Positions 1-14,066 of a DNA stretch of 64,000 nucleotides are shown here, one piece after another. The position numbers were made by a program, and so were the translations under genes. Every line of letters begins with the position of its first letter. Position 1 is the stretch's first letter. The notes under the pieces were generated by a model that did no database searches, was not told the DNA's origin, and worked only from the letters and a program-made list of their open reading frames with translations. This stretch comes from Amanita rubescens (taxonomy: Eukaryota; Basidiomycota; Agaricomycetes; Agaricales; Amanitaceae), in contig WION01000003.1 of assembly GCA_015039365.1 (NCBI GenBank), positions 1,364,001 through 1,428,000 of the forward strand. The letters run 5' to 3'.

Positions 1-245
1 AGGTGCTTGAGAAAGAATTGCGGACCGTTAGGTTATCAAGGCCTGAAGATGAGAAGTGGAAGGAGAGGTGGTCTGAATGGCGAACGTTGGAGGATGAGGG
101 AGATGCGCAAGTTGCACAAGTAACGCATTTTCGCGATGTTTTGATAAGGGTTCGTAAGACTTCCCGGGGGTTAGAAAGGCAGCGGATTGAGCGTACCGTC
201 GAGGAGTTGGTCTGGGAGCATAGCACGGAACGAGATACGACGTAA
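1..245 (+). CDS. 3' end of an unidentified protein-coding gene
   Basis: An open frame enters from the left edge and stops at TAA 243-245, leaving about 80 C-terminal residues. They are strongly charged, with many Glu, Arg and Lys, two Trp in a short WSEW context, and a predicted helical or coiled-coil character. No family motif is recognisable and the start lies outside the window. Antisense frames are open too but have lower coding character. The next gene starts 251 bp downstream on the same strand, and that gap holds nothing I recognise beyond a probable 5' leader. Confidence 0.45.
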   Translation, partial: VLEKELRTVRLSRPEDEKWKERWSEWRTLEDEGDAQVAQVTHFRDVLIRVRKTSRGLERQRIERTVEELVWEHSTERDTT

Positions 246-496
246 TCATGAATGATTTGTGGGAAAAAACCCTATACTATTTCGCCGCAGGTGACAGTTC
301 TTGTCCTTCATCCACAGGCAGAAACAACTACAGACTAGTTCCTTTCTGAAATGCTTAACTATGGAGACCGCTCAACTATTCCAGAAGAAGGCATTGAGTC
401 TATACTACGTGAGCTCCTTCCTGAAACTTGTCGCGTATTCTAATCCCTGCGGTCCTCATTGTAGCGGTGTCTGCTACGCGGCACGAAACGTATTCC

Positions 497-2332
497 ATGT
501 CTTCGGTGTCTAATCCAGAGCACACATCCAATTTTTCTGAGGATAGCGCAGCTAGTTCGGTTTACGATTCACTCGACCTCACTCACTTTTCAAGTTTGCG
601 CATCAGCGACCCGGAACCAAGATATATAGATCCTCCTCATCGCCCCGCCTCTTCAACGTGCGTAAGGCCCATTCACCCATCTCAGGCTCCGAATCAACCT
701 TTTTTATTCCAGCAATCAATATTTGCCTAATCACGGCCTTGGTAATGATCAACATTGGCAAGAATTTGGCAGAGCCAATGGGTCACAGTTGCCGCGCTAC
801 AATGAAGATATACAGCGCTTTGATGACCTGCCCGTCCCTGGTGTATACTCCCAACGCTCGTGGCAAGGCGCATCAGATCACAATCCTTTGTATGCTGCTG
901 CCTCCAATGTGTTAGGAATGGGTCCACCCCCAGACCCCACGTCTTCAGCTAGCGTAGCTCCTAATCTTCCACGTCTACAAGGATCGTCTTCCCTCAATTA
1001 CTATCAGCAGGCGAGCGGCCCCAATTCATTCCCACCTGGTTCGCAGCCTCCCCCAACGTACATCCCAGAGCCAGAGATAGAACCTCGGCCGTCACTCCAC
1101 CGTGGAGGAACCTCTGCCTCTACATCCCTCAATTCTCAGAAGAGTAAGGCGGTCGACCTGACTGCACCTCCTTACACCAAAGAGTATATTGATCAGTATC
1201 GACAACGAATCAAAAGTGATCCCGATCCCGAAGCCCATTTCTTGTATGCAAAATATCTAATTGATGCTGCAAAACACATCCGAGCAACTGCGAAAGATCA
1301 ACGGGCAGGGAAAAAGTATAGTGAAATTCTGGTCGCTGAATCCCTCAAGGCTATTCGACGCTTGGCTACTCAGGGGGACACTTACGACGAAGCACAGTTT
1401 TTTTTGGCCAATTGCTATGGAACAGGGGCATTGGGTCTACAGGTGGATCATGAGCGGGCATACCACTTGTATCTGCAGGCAGCGAAGCAAAATCATGCAG
1501 CGGCAACATACCGTGTTGCAGTTTGCAACGAAATTGGCGCAGGAACGCGACGAGAACCTCCTAGAGCAAGCGCTTTCTACCGTAAAGCTGCTTCCCTCGG
1601 AGATACCGCTGCAATGTATAAGCTGGGTATGATACTGCTACATGGTTCGCTTGGAGAACAGAAGAATCCGAGGGATGCAATAAACTGGTTGAAAAGGGCA
1701 GCAGAACAGGCTGACGAAGAAAATCCGCATGCTCTTCATGAATTAGGGTTATTATATGAACAGTTTGATTCCCAACTGGTCCCATACGACCCTGCCTATG
1801 CTAAAAGTCTTTTTACACAGTCGGGGCAGCTGGGTTATACCCCATCACAATACAAGCTTGGACAGTGTTATGAGTATGGTATCTTAACATGCGCTGTTGA
1901 TCCTAGGAGGTCTATAGCATGGTATACCAAAGCCGCAGAGAAGGGGGATGCCGAGGCAGAACTCGCATTGAGCGGGTGGTATTTGACGGGTAGCGAAGGG
2001 GTTCTCAAACAGAGCGATTCCGAGGCATATTTATGGGCTCGACGGGCAGCGAACAAAGGTCTCAGCAAGGCAGAATATGCTGTTGGATACTACGCGGAAG
2101 TTGGCATTGGAATAAAACAAGATATTGAATTTGCCAAACGTTGGTATATGCGGGCAGCAGGTGGGTTGCTTTTTGTTAGTGCTTCTACCTTCGGAACCAA
2201 CGGAAGCCTGCAGCTCAGGGAAATAAACGTGCTATGAATCGCTTAACAGAATTAAAACGTATGGGTAACAAGAGGTCAAACGTGGTTAGGCCGACACGAC
2301 AGCAGGCGAAGGATGAATGTATAATATGTTAG
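497..2332 (+). CDS. SKT5/CHS4-like chitin synthase activator, Sel1 repeats, CaaX tail
   Basis: Predicted exons are 497..657, 713..2160 and 2214..2332 (575 aa). The N-terminal ~200 residues are low-complexity, rich in Pro, Ser and Asn. From about residue 200 there are consecutive Sel1/TPR-like repeats (patterns such as A-x-F-L-A-x-C-Y-G, A-x-Y-x-L-G, A-x-x-W-Y-x-x-A-A). Such proteins recruit and activate chitin synthase III at the bud neck or septum (known for yeast Skt5/Chs4). The last intron (2161..2213) is supported because splicing restores the final repeat (R-A-A-A-Q-G-N-K-R-A-M-N-R-L) and ends the protein in C-I-I-C, a CaaX-type prenylation signal also found in Skt5. Without that splice the frame would end in non-homologous sequence at 2237. 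The start ATG at 497 is the first that joins well. Fungi have several Skt5-like paralogs, so I give no symbol. Confidence 0.85.
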
Positions 2333-2415
2333 AGTATAGTCGTTGCAAAATTGTCCTAACAAGGACAAATATTGAATTGAGGCACGGCCAGAACCGTCTT
2401 GCATTGTGAACGTCA

Positions 2416-3094
2416 ATGGGAGCAAGTCAATCCAGAGCAGACACCAATAAGAAAGTTTTTCACAACGAAGTACCTATATCTGTGCGTGTCTGCTTCCACC
2501 CTTTAAATATTGGCTCATCGTTTTAGTTCTCCCAAGATGTCGTAGACCAACTGTCGGACCGCCTACAAGCGTCAGACGTGGTTCCCGAACGCCAATCGAG
2601 TATTGACGCTCACATTCGCTCTCGCATGCGAGCAGAATTAGGACACCTACGAAAAGAGGAAGAGCATGTTCGCAGAGAAATAGAGTCTGCTTTAGAGAAG
2701 GAAAATCTAGATCGAGAAAGAACTGTGGTTGGCATCTCGGAAAGTGAATCTACAGTTGGAACGTTCAAAAGCAGCGCTGTCCTCTCCGAAGACTTGGAGC
2801 AGATACGGTCTAAGATCGACCGGTTTCATCCTCGCAAACGGTTGGAGCTTTTTCCTCAGGTGAAGAGTGCGGGCGAAACTGTTCTCTTCTGTTATAAGTC
2901 AGTCTCCGGCAATGTTCCGAGTTCTGCTTTGACGGTCCCATTCTAGACGCAATCAAAATAATTCACTTGATTGTTGGCGAGAGGTGAAGTTATTCAAAGA
3001 TGCTGTTGCCGCGGTGGAGCAGGTGCGGTTTCTCTTCAAAATCTGTCAGGCGCGAACTTAGTATAATATAAAGGAATATCTCAAAACTTTCTAA
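2416..3094 (+). CDS. MIC19: MICOS complex subunit MIC19 (CHCH-type)
   Basis: Exons 2416..2481, 2527..2897, 2947..3022 and 3062..3094 give 181 aa. If the last, short (39-nt) intron is not spliced, translation stops at 3061 and gives 183 aa with a different tail. The protein starts M-G-A-S-Q-S, a good N-myristoylation signal as known for Mic19. A central charged coiled coil (about 40-90) follows, with L-x-H-L-R-K-E-E-E-H-V. The C-terminus has a CHCH-like pair with ten residues between two cysteines, the second in D-C-W-x-E-V. Mic19 lies at mitochondrial crista junctions, on the intermembrane-space face. It ends 67 bp from the convergent neighbour. Confidence 0.82.
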
Positions 3095-3161
3095 ACATTA
3101 GTACCTCATATACTATATAATATCCCCATCCCTTCTTCGTCAAATGTGTGATAAGATCACG

Positions 3162-3973
3162 TTATACATCGTCAATAATCCGAGAAGTGGCAGTTTCATA
3201 AGTCGATACTGATTGTCGCTGTAGTTCAAAGGATGACGTTCCGTTTGCTTGCCAGTTATTTTTAATCAGGAATCTCTGTAAAGATGTCCCCACACCATTG
3301 CCCAATTCTGCGGGATCCATTTCATCGCTAGCAGTCGTATATGCGGAAGCAAGACTGGGAGCGGATGATTTGTTAGCCACTGTCCCTGGCAGAGAAGTGG
3401 CGCGTTGTCGTCCCGTAGGCGTGGCGTTTTCCTGGTATGAATTTGATTGCTTCGAAGGGGGTTTCAATCGCCGCAGCCTGACGGGTTTGGTGGACTTTGT
3501 TGGATCGAGGAGGCGCTTACTCGTAGGGATAGATTCCGTAGCCGTAGCATCTCCGGAATTTGCAAACCTGATTTTTGGCTCTGGGATCTGGACCGACGGG
3601 GACAAATGAAGTCCGGATAAATTCTGAGACCGCTGAGATATGGTTGCATTGTGGTGCGTGTTCCTGAGGGTCTGTAGCTGTGATTCCTAAATGTAAGATT
3701 TTATAGGTAAGAAACAATGTATTATATGGCGAGTGTTTGTGTACCCACAATTTCAAGACGCTCTTTCAACTGCTTTCGCTTGAGCGATTTGCCCCAGCAA
3801 ACCCATCCGGTAGTTACCAACACCGCGAGCGAAGCACCGCCGATAATCCCCCCTACTATTGCAGCAACGGGGATTGGTTGATGAGAGAGATCGGAAGGCA
3901 AAGGTGTTGCCGTCTCCTGTGCTATCACTACTGTCGTAGTCGTGTATGGCGTTAGTGGTGTTAGGACTGCCAT
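3162..3973 (-). CDS. small single-pass membrane protein, function unknown
   Basis: Exons (minus) 3749..3973 and 3162..3686 give 249 aa. The N-terminus is a short Thr/Pro-rich segment without a classical signal peptide. A hydrophobic helix with G-G-I-I-G-G and small residues follows at about 36-60, then a Lys/Arg-rich stop-transfer stretch (K-S-L-K-R-K-Q-L-K-E-R). The remaining ~180 residues are polar, Ser/Thr/Pro-rich and look disordered. Splicing the 62-nt intron (GTGGGT...TTTAG) keeps one frame. The layout is common among basidiomycete type III membrane proteins related to Mid2-like sensors, but no catalytic or binding motif is visible, so I assign no function. Confidence 0.6.
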
Positions 3974-4054
3974 CGTGTTTATCCGTGTGGCCCGTGTGGT
4001 AATATAATTGACATCGCACGATAATAAAATAGGCTACTATATATGTATGTCATC

Positions 4055-7198
<3,144 letters not shown>

Positions 7199-10154
7199 AT
7201 GGATCCTGAACAGGCGACCGATGCAAAGCCTCCGTGAGCCGCTCCCCAGTATATCCCGATACTTATCTGACTATCCACAGTAAGCCTCCTGTCGTGCGCG
7301 GAGCCCGTGCCTGCACCGTCTGCAGAGCCGCAAAGGTATCTATCATCTTATTGCCCTCTGGCATTCACGAATGGCTATTCTAGATGAAGTGCGTCGGAGC
7401 CGAGGATGGTCAAAAGCCATGCCAGCGATGTAAACGAGCAAATGTCGAGTATGTAACTTTCACCTCTCTTCCTGTACTACTTGTTCAGCCCACTCCTTAG
7501 ATGTAAGTTTGAAAAACATCGTCGTGGGCGCAAGCCAGGTTCGAAGTGAGTTTTGCATTGTGCTTTAAGTCCTTCAGTGTTGAAATTTGACAAAAGATTG
7601 TCCGAGGCCTCCAAGATGCTCCGCCGATTGGAAAAAGGGCTTAACACTGCAAAGATGAAGTCTCACTCTACCGATGCTAGCATGCCCGTCTCATACTCGT
7701 CTGACCGGACTGGGCATCAGGAATTTAAGTACGGCGCTCGTCCAGGTGAGGCGGGTTATACCGCCACTAATAGTCCATATACTACAAATGGGCTGCCACC
7801 CCTGTCGAACATCGCCGGCTATCCCAACGCTATTGCCTTGGATGGATTAAGTAGCAGCTCCCGCTCGTTGGACATGGACGATGATGATCTCGACAAGAAT
7901 GAACAGCCGCTGTTCCCTGCTAAAATGATAAGCAGAGAAAATCAACGAAACTCTTTTTTTAGGACTATCCTTAACCCAGAAGATGGACCGTCTGTGCAAG
8001 ACCCCCTTTCACAAAGAGGAAATTCCCATACGCCTCCTCAAATTCGTATCGCACCTATTCCACCCGGCCTCAATGACCCCGTTACGGCTGGTATTATTAC
8101 CGAGAAGGATGCACACGTCCTTTTTGATCTCCTCTTCTTGCGCCTTAACCCTTTCATTAATCTGTTTGATCCTACCCTTCATACTGTTGCCTACGTCCGC
8201 TCAAAATGTCCATTCCTCTTCACAACACTCATCATGGCCGGTTGTAAGTTCTTCAGGCACGAGGATTTCCGCGCCTGTCAGAAGCTAGCGAACGAGTTTG
8301 CCATTCGTGCATTTGCAGAAGGATGGAAGAGGGTGGAGGTTGTGCAAGCCTTTGCATGCCTTACGTACTGGAAGGATTACGATGATAAGGTACACATCTC
8401 TTCTTGTGGTTGTATCTTGGGACTTATTGTTTGCATTCGTAGCGCACGTGGACATATATCGGTTATGTAAGTCCTGCACCGTTTGCACGTTTCATTAACA
8501 TTGATGCTATGATTTTCAAGGCATGCCGAATGGCTGTCGAATTGGGCCTTAATCGCTATGTTTCCATCCCGCCGGCAGGCGAGAGTGAATACCAGAAACT
8601 TGAGCGCCGCAATCGAGAAAGGACATATCTGGTTCTGTTTGTGCACGATCGTAGCTTGAGTACACAGACGGGCAGGCATTGGATGCTGCCTGAAGATGAT
8701 TTCATTAGAAATGCAAATTCCTGGCACAAAGGAGGAGGATCAATCCGTCCGGAAGATGTTATAGTTGCAGCTTTTGTTGAATTGCGGCGTATTGCGGTAA
8801 GTGAAGAAATGCCTATTCTCGCGCTCTCTGAGCAAGTTTCAGGCGGAAACTACCGATGTGTTCAACAGTTCGAAGTCCCCCGGCATCGGTTCCCACACCG
8901 ATGTTAATTATGAGTTACTTTTGCGCAATTGCAATGCGAAATTAACCCAATGGGCCGATGCCTGGCAACATGAGATGGACCTCGGTAAGTTCTGATATAC
9001 CCCTTTTGAGATGGTTTTCACCGTGTTTCAGCTGGCGGCGAAAAATTTCACTCTTCATTCATGTCCTTTTTTAGACTGTACGTCAGGCTGTTCTTAAACA
9101 GCTTTGGCATTCAGGCAGCCATGTCTCCTGTAGGCCCTCTTCCCCCTCTTGCACGGAATTCAGTGCTGAAGCTATTTCTGTTATCTTAGGGCAGCAGACA
9201 GAGTCCAAGTCTGCAGGCATTATCTACTTGTTGTTCCAGTGCGCTGGACTCTCTCCGAATTGTATCCAAGGACTTTGCGAACATGAGCATGTTGGTGAGT
9301 ATTCCACTTGCTTGCTCTGATCCTCGTCGGTAATTCGATTGGCAGCGCTACAGCCAAGACTCTATCATGGTTATGTCTGCTTACTCAGCTGTCTTCATGT
9401 TACGGGTATGTTCTGCGTGCCCTTTCTAATGGCGTAATCTGAGCTGGATTACAGCTTTTTCGGAACCCCGTCACTTATGCGCACTTAAGTGAAAGTACAG
9501 CGCACGAGATATATGATTTAATTAGCCAAACAGCCGATGCATACCACGATGCGTCTTCGCCTGCATCCACATCAGCCGCCTACCATTCACGGTTCTTACG
9601 TAGCCTCATCACAGAAGATGTCGCCAAACCACGACGCACAGAGAAACGAAAGGAGAACAGTATGCCCATTGACCCACGCCTGCAAGGTAAGATCGCAAGC
9701 ACGATCTAATCAATCATGTTATTTAAAGTGTCCGATAGTAGCATCGACTTCCTATACTGCAGTGCAGAACCCTACGTATAACCATCAGATGCAGCATGTA
9801 TCTGACCATTCGTTCCCATTCAACCCCTCCTCATACTCGCTGAATACCCACTCCAATGCCTATACGACAGATTCTCCTGTTAGAAACGGATCCATTTCTG
9901 GGAACATTCATACAACCGCTTCTGTCAACTACAACACGGGCTTCGTGCCAGCAGCACCACATCATGCATCTGCTGAAGATGCACATTACTGGAGACATAT
10001 GTTCCTGGAGCTCGGGTACGGTAGTGGAGACCCTAATCCGGAGCGTCACATACCCAACACTGAGAGTGGGTCACAGATTCAGCACCAGGGGCAAATTCAA
10101 TACCACCAGATGCCTAGGTTATGGTCACTAATCACACAAGTTCTGTACTCTTAG
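7199..10154 (+). CDS. Zn(II)2Cys6 fungal-specific transcription factor
   Basis: Thirteen exons: 7199..7233, 7281..7335, 7384..7448, 7501..7545, 7597..8389, 8443..8466, 8521..8796, 8843..8984, 9032..9129, 9190..9294, 9346..9405, 9455..9686 and 9763..10154, 773 aa. The zinc cluster is spread over the first exons: R-A-C-T-V-C-R-A-A-K-M-K-C, then C-Q-R-C-K-R and a sixth Cys before K-F-E-K-H-R-R-G-R-K-P-G-S-K. A linker S-E-A-S-K-M-L-R-R-L-E-K-G-L follows. The central region (about 210-480) matches the Fungal_trans regulatory domain (R-T-W-T-Y-I-G-Y-A-C-R-M-A-V-E-L-G-L). The tail is rich in Asn, Ser and His. One exon is only 24 nt. It is a nuclear DNA-binding regulator; its targets cannot be inferred. 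The last exon might carry another small intron near 10114. Confidence 0.85.
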
Positions 10155-10217
10155 CCGTTTACTATTTCTTGACCTTCTTGTTGCACACTTCGGCAGCTGT
10201 TCACAAGTACATAGCCT

Positions 10218-11533
10218 CTATTTATCGATTCCCAAACATATAAGGATTAACTTCCGACCTAAAGCTGCTGCGACTCGAGGAATTCCATTGGAGCACACAA
10301 AGTCCAGGCCACTGATAGCATTGGGTTTCGGGGCGACATGAAATGCTGTTGGTTGCGCGTTGATGTAATTGAGATTATAGACATGAATAGCTGCGTCTTG
10401 GTTAGGTGCTTTTGAAGCAATGGCAAAGTATTCTGGGTAAGCTGGGCACCAACTACAGAGTAAATGACCAATGATTTAAATAAGCCAGCGCTTACCAAAA
10501 ATGATGACCGCCATCTGGAAAGCTAATCCCGCTTTGAAACGGCCGACCACCTTGTAAATTCTTGATATCCCATACAGCAAACCGGGGGCCGTAAGCAGCA
10601 CCAACTCTACAGCGTATTTGATTCAACGTAGTTACAATGCGGGAAGGGTGTGGACATACATGTCTGCATTATCCGGTCGCCATGCCACTGATCCGGACAG
10701 TCCGGTGGGCGATATTAAAGTTGATGGATCTATGAGCTCGATAATATTGGGGTTATGCTTTCCGGCGTTTTCTGGATCGGATTTCCAATCTGTGATATAC
10801 ACGGATCCCTTGCAATCCGCGACAAGAAATTCTTTATCGCTTGATGAATGAGCATCAATTGAAGTTAGTGGGTGAGAGAAGGGGATGGCATAGACCGTTG
10901 GTTGAGGCCTCTCGTGGAGGAGCTGGACGGTAACGTTGGGATGCAAGTCCCAGACCATGAGCATCTTGTCATCTTTCGGCATCGAAATACGTCAGGAAAG
11001 AATGGAATTCAAAAGGGCCATGGTTGACCTGAAACGCTGGCAACATAACGCACACCATTCTCCCCTCGTCCTCCACAAAAGGCGATGTCATTTATCCTGC
11101 CATGGTGGCCAGTCAATCCCCCGCCAAATTTAAAAATGGACTCGTCAGAAACTGATGTTTTCTCCAGAAGGTATAAGGCGTAATCGGAGCTCGCTGCTAC
11201 AAGCCTAGAAAGCTACGTCGTCGATGAAGCGTAGGACAAGAATTAATACCTACTCGAGATTCCATTTATTGATAGAACTTGGGGAAACAGATTTCGGCGA
11301 CCATGCTAACGCCGTTATTCTAGAACCAGTATGAAACGATGCAATAATTTGACAATCTAAACCGTTCTGTGGCGAAAGTTATTACAACACAAGTTGGAAA
11401 AACATGGTGTGCATACTATCAAGAGAATATCCGCGCCATGGTCTCCGCCAATAGCGATAAGGTCACGTCCATCATCGAAAGGACATACCCGTAGAGAGTA
11501 AATATCGGTACCGTGTGTATATTGGGCGTCCAT
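10218..11533 (-). CDS. WD40 nucleoporin, NUP37-like
   Basis: Six exons (minus): 11417..11533, 11254..11366, 11029..11204, 10660..10972, 10496..10606 and 10218..10452, 354 aa. WD-type blades are visible: R-D-L-I-A-I-G-G-D-H-G near residue 25, S-R-I-T-A-L-A-W at ~55, H-H-G-R-I-N-D-I-A-F-C-G-G-R-G at ~110 followed by D-D-K-M-L-M-V-W-D-L-H, and G-S-V-A-W-R-P-D-N-A-D at ~230. The arrangement and length fit Nup37, a Y-complex subunit of the nuclear pore present in many fungi but absent from budding yeast. Another small WD40 protein cannot be fully excluded. The 88 bp upstream of its start is shared with the divergent URA6 gene. Confidence 0.72.
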
Positions 11534-11621
11534 GCTGAGAAGTTTGTTTGGGCCGTATTTGTCCGCCACCTTCAATAAAGCTGCCAATCCCCATTGATAC
11601 CTCCCGTATATACCACAACAG

Positions 11622-12580
11622 ATGTCCACGGGTATCCCATCTTCCCAAGTTGTTAACATGCAGGATATACATAGAAAGCCTTCTCCAAAATTCGATAGTA
11701 AGAAAGTTACTGTTGTCTTCGTCCTAGGAGGTCCAGGATCTGGTATGTTATTCAAGCTAATAGCCACCCTCGGGAACGGGAATCTTTTTGCTTGTTCAGG
11801 AAAAGGAACGCAGTGCGCCCTTCTGGTAAAAGACTTTGATTTTTGCCACCTTTCTGGTGAGTAACTGGATTACCAGATCCTGACGGACGTCATTTGATAC
11901 GTTGATCAGCTGGTGATCTGCTCCGTACAGAACAGAATCGCGATCATTCGCAGTACGGTGATTTAATTCGAACATGTATACGTGAAGGAACTATCGTACC
12001 GATGGAAGTAACAATCAAATTATTGCAGAATGCGATGGATAATACTTGGCAAGAAAACAGGGGAGGCGATACCTGGTCTGATGGTTGTGGCAGATTTCTG
12101 ATCGATGGTTTCCCTCGGAAGATGGATCAAGCACTGGGCTTCGAGGAACAGGCTCGTTGCATCTGAAGTTATTCCCCTATCTGCTTAATATGCTTCCCCA
12201 GGTTTGCGCCTCCTCCTTGGTTTTACACTATTCCACAACAGAAGAAGTGATGCTGAATCGCTTAATGGAAAGGGGAAAGACGAGTGGTCGTGAGGATGAC
12301 AATACAGAGAGTATAAAGAAACGATTTCGTAAGTGACCATATCCATTGACTTTCGAGATTACTAATGATGTCTAGGTACACACCAGAGAGACACCATGCC
12401 TGTTATAGATTATTACAAAGTGCAGGGAAAGGTGGCTGAGGTGAGTTTATGGAATAGATATTCTGAATTATAAACTTTTCTTTGTCAACGTAGATTGATG
12501 CTTCTGGTACCATTGATGAAATACACGAGGGAACGCAGCTCATTTTACGAAAATTATTTACATCCGCGAGCATCTCTTAG
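11622..12580 (+). CDS. URA6: UMP/CMP kinase (uridylate kinase)
   Basis: Exons 11622..11742, 11800..11856, 11910..12151, 12202..12328, 12376..12440 and 12494..12580, 232 aa. It transfers phosphate from ATP to UMP/CMP in pyrimidine nucleotide synthesis. Visible: the P-loop G-G-P-G-S-G-K-G-T-Q-C (split by intron 1), A-G-D-L-L-R, the NMP-binding region, [10 protein letters not shown], and the lid [19 protein letters not shown]. Intron 3 (12152..12201) starts GC rather than GT; any GT alternative breaks the frame at a conserved E-E-x-V-C junction. The start could be the later ATG at 11658. The stop is only 7 bp from the stop of the convergent lipid-kinase gene, so 3' UTRs must overlap. Confidence 0.92.
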
Positions 12581-12587
12581 TGGCCTA

Positions 12588-13858
12588 TCATGCATATACA
12601 GCAAATTTAGTCCCATTCCGCACCGGTTCTACTAATGTGGCTAGCTTGCCTCCTTGTGGAATTTGATATATGGCACCGTCCGAACATAGGAAGTGAGCAT
12701 TGTCATCAGTTTGTTCCTTGAGATGGCGTCACCTTATGAAATTGAGGGAATGGAATAACCTACAGGATACCACTCCCATCCACCGCAGCGAAGGTATTCC
12801 ACGATCAGCGGCCCTTTGGAATCTGTAGTGACCTTTCCACCTGCAGCATAACGGAGGCGAACGTGTTCTCCGTTCATATATGGTGCAGTTAGGATTTCCC
12901 ATAGCTTGACAGCGAACATGTCACGTCCTGCCTGATCATCAGCACGAAATGCTGGGTCACGAAGCGGTCGAATGACAATCAGATTGCAGAACCAGATAGG
13001 AGTTGGCTCAACCATGGGAGCAATCACATACGTAGGCTCTAGTCGGTCGACGTTCACGGTGGAAAGAAAGTATATGAATGGGCCTTTCAATTCTACAGAC
13101 AATGTCTCCCTTTCAACTTCGGGATGATCAATAAAACGTCCAATATTTGGATCGTAAATTTGAACAGGCTTTGCATTGCTCATCGGGTGAAGTTTTGCGC
13201 GACCAGAATACCACCGATTGCTATTTTTTTGAGCAGCAATTTTGAACCTTGACATCACATTATCAGGCTGTCGTATCTAGAAAGCAAAAAAATTGACTAC
13301 AAACCGATCAACGCCCGGGAATTCCTCTCGCAAGCCTTCGGAATCGCGCAAAATGGAAGCATGCAAGCAGGTGGAAGTGACAACGGTTGATAACACCTCT
13401 ATCGGTGATGCGGATGCGGATGAAGAGATTGTATTGACGGCGACATATAATGGTCGTGTGTGAGACATGCGCAAATAACTGTGTATTGATTGCAGCGTGT
13501 AGGCGGAATCGTTTGGCTGGGAAGAATTAGGGGGAAAAAGGGAAGAATACAAGGCATTTGCGGTTCCACAAGGAACGAGGATGAACTCGACGACATCGAC
13601 CTCTCCATTTACCGATATGCCATTGATGATATCGTGTAGAGTCCCATCGCCGGAACATAACACTACTTGAATCCGGCGTTCGCCACTTTTCTTGATGATA
13701 TCGCTGACAATCTGTCCCGCATGACCAGTGTGCTCCGTCGCAAAGACACCGGTGATAGGGATAGAGTGACTGGTGAACAGGGGAAGAGTATGCTGGAGAA
13801 GAACCGATTTTGCCCGTCGATCTCCGGACACTGGATTGTAGACAGCTATCAATACCAT
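12588..13858 (-). CDS. Diacylglycerol/sphingoid-base kinase-like protein (DAGKc fold)
   Basis: Exons (minus) 13305..13858, 12764..13247 and 12588..12716, 388 aa. Near the N-terminus is Y-N-P-V-S-G-D (the usual NPxSG phosphate loop), then C-S-G-D-G-T-L-H-D-I-I-N-G (the GGDG-like ATP motif) and P-C-G-T-A-N-A-L-Y. The C-terminal half has R-W-Y-S-G-R-A-K-L and G-G-W-E-W-Y-P, typical of small sphingosine/lipid kinase relatives in basidiomycetes. It probably phosphorylates a long-chain base or another lipid, but the substrate is not readable. Intron 1 (13248..13304, GTTTGT...CAAG) restores D-R-F-K-I-A-A-Q. The protein starts directly at the kinase fold, shorter at the N-terminus than yeast Lcb4/5. 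Confidence 0.78.
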
Positions 13859-14066
13859 CGCCGAAGCAATATGGTGGAGAGTTTAGTCACTATGCCAGCT
13901 ATAATTACATTAGGCCCCTAAGTGCCATACATCATCGACTCGGTGAGTAGCTACCCAGCTTATATCCGTTTCCTATTTTATGCACGATAAGGGCGAAAGT
14001 GGAACTGCCAATGATGTGCAAACCCTTTTGAACTCGTCTACGCGGTTAATGTCATGATACAAAGAA

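Noticed and set aside
2578..2946. MIC19 as a single-exon gene starting inside the coiled coil
   Set aside because: An upstream exon with a myristoylation start and good splice sites joins in frame, and the CHCH region needs the next exon.
12085..12336. Alternative ATG frame in URA6 starting at 12,085
   Set aside because: Its first ~37 codons are out of frame with the kinase; only the part after 12,202 is real exon 4.
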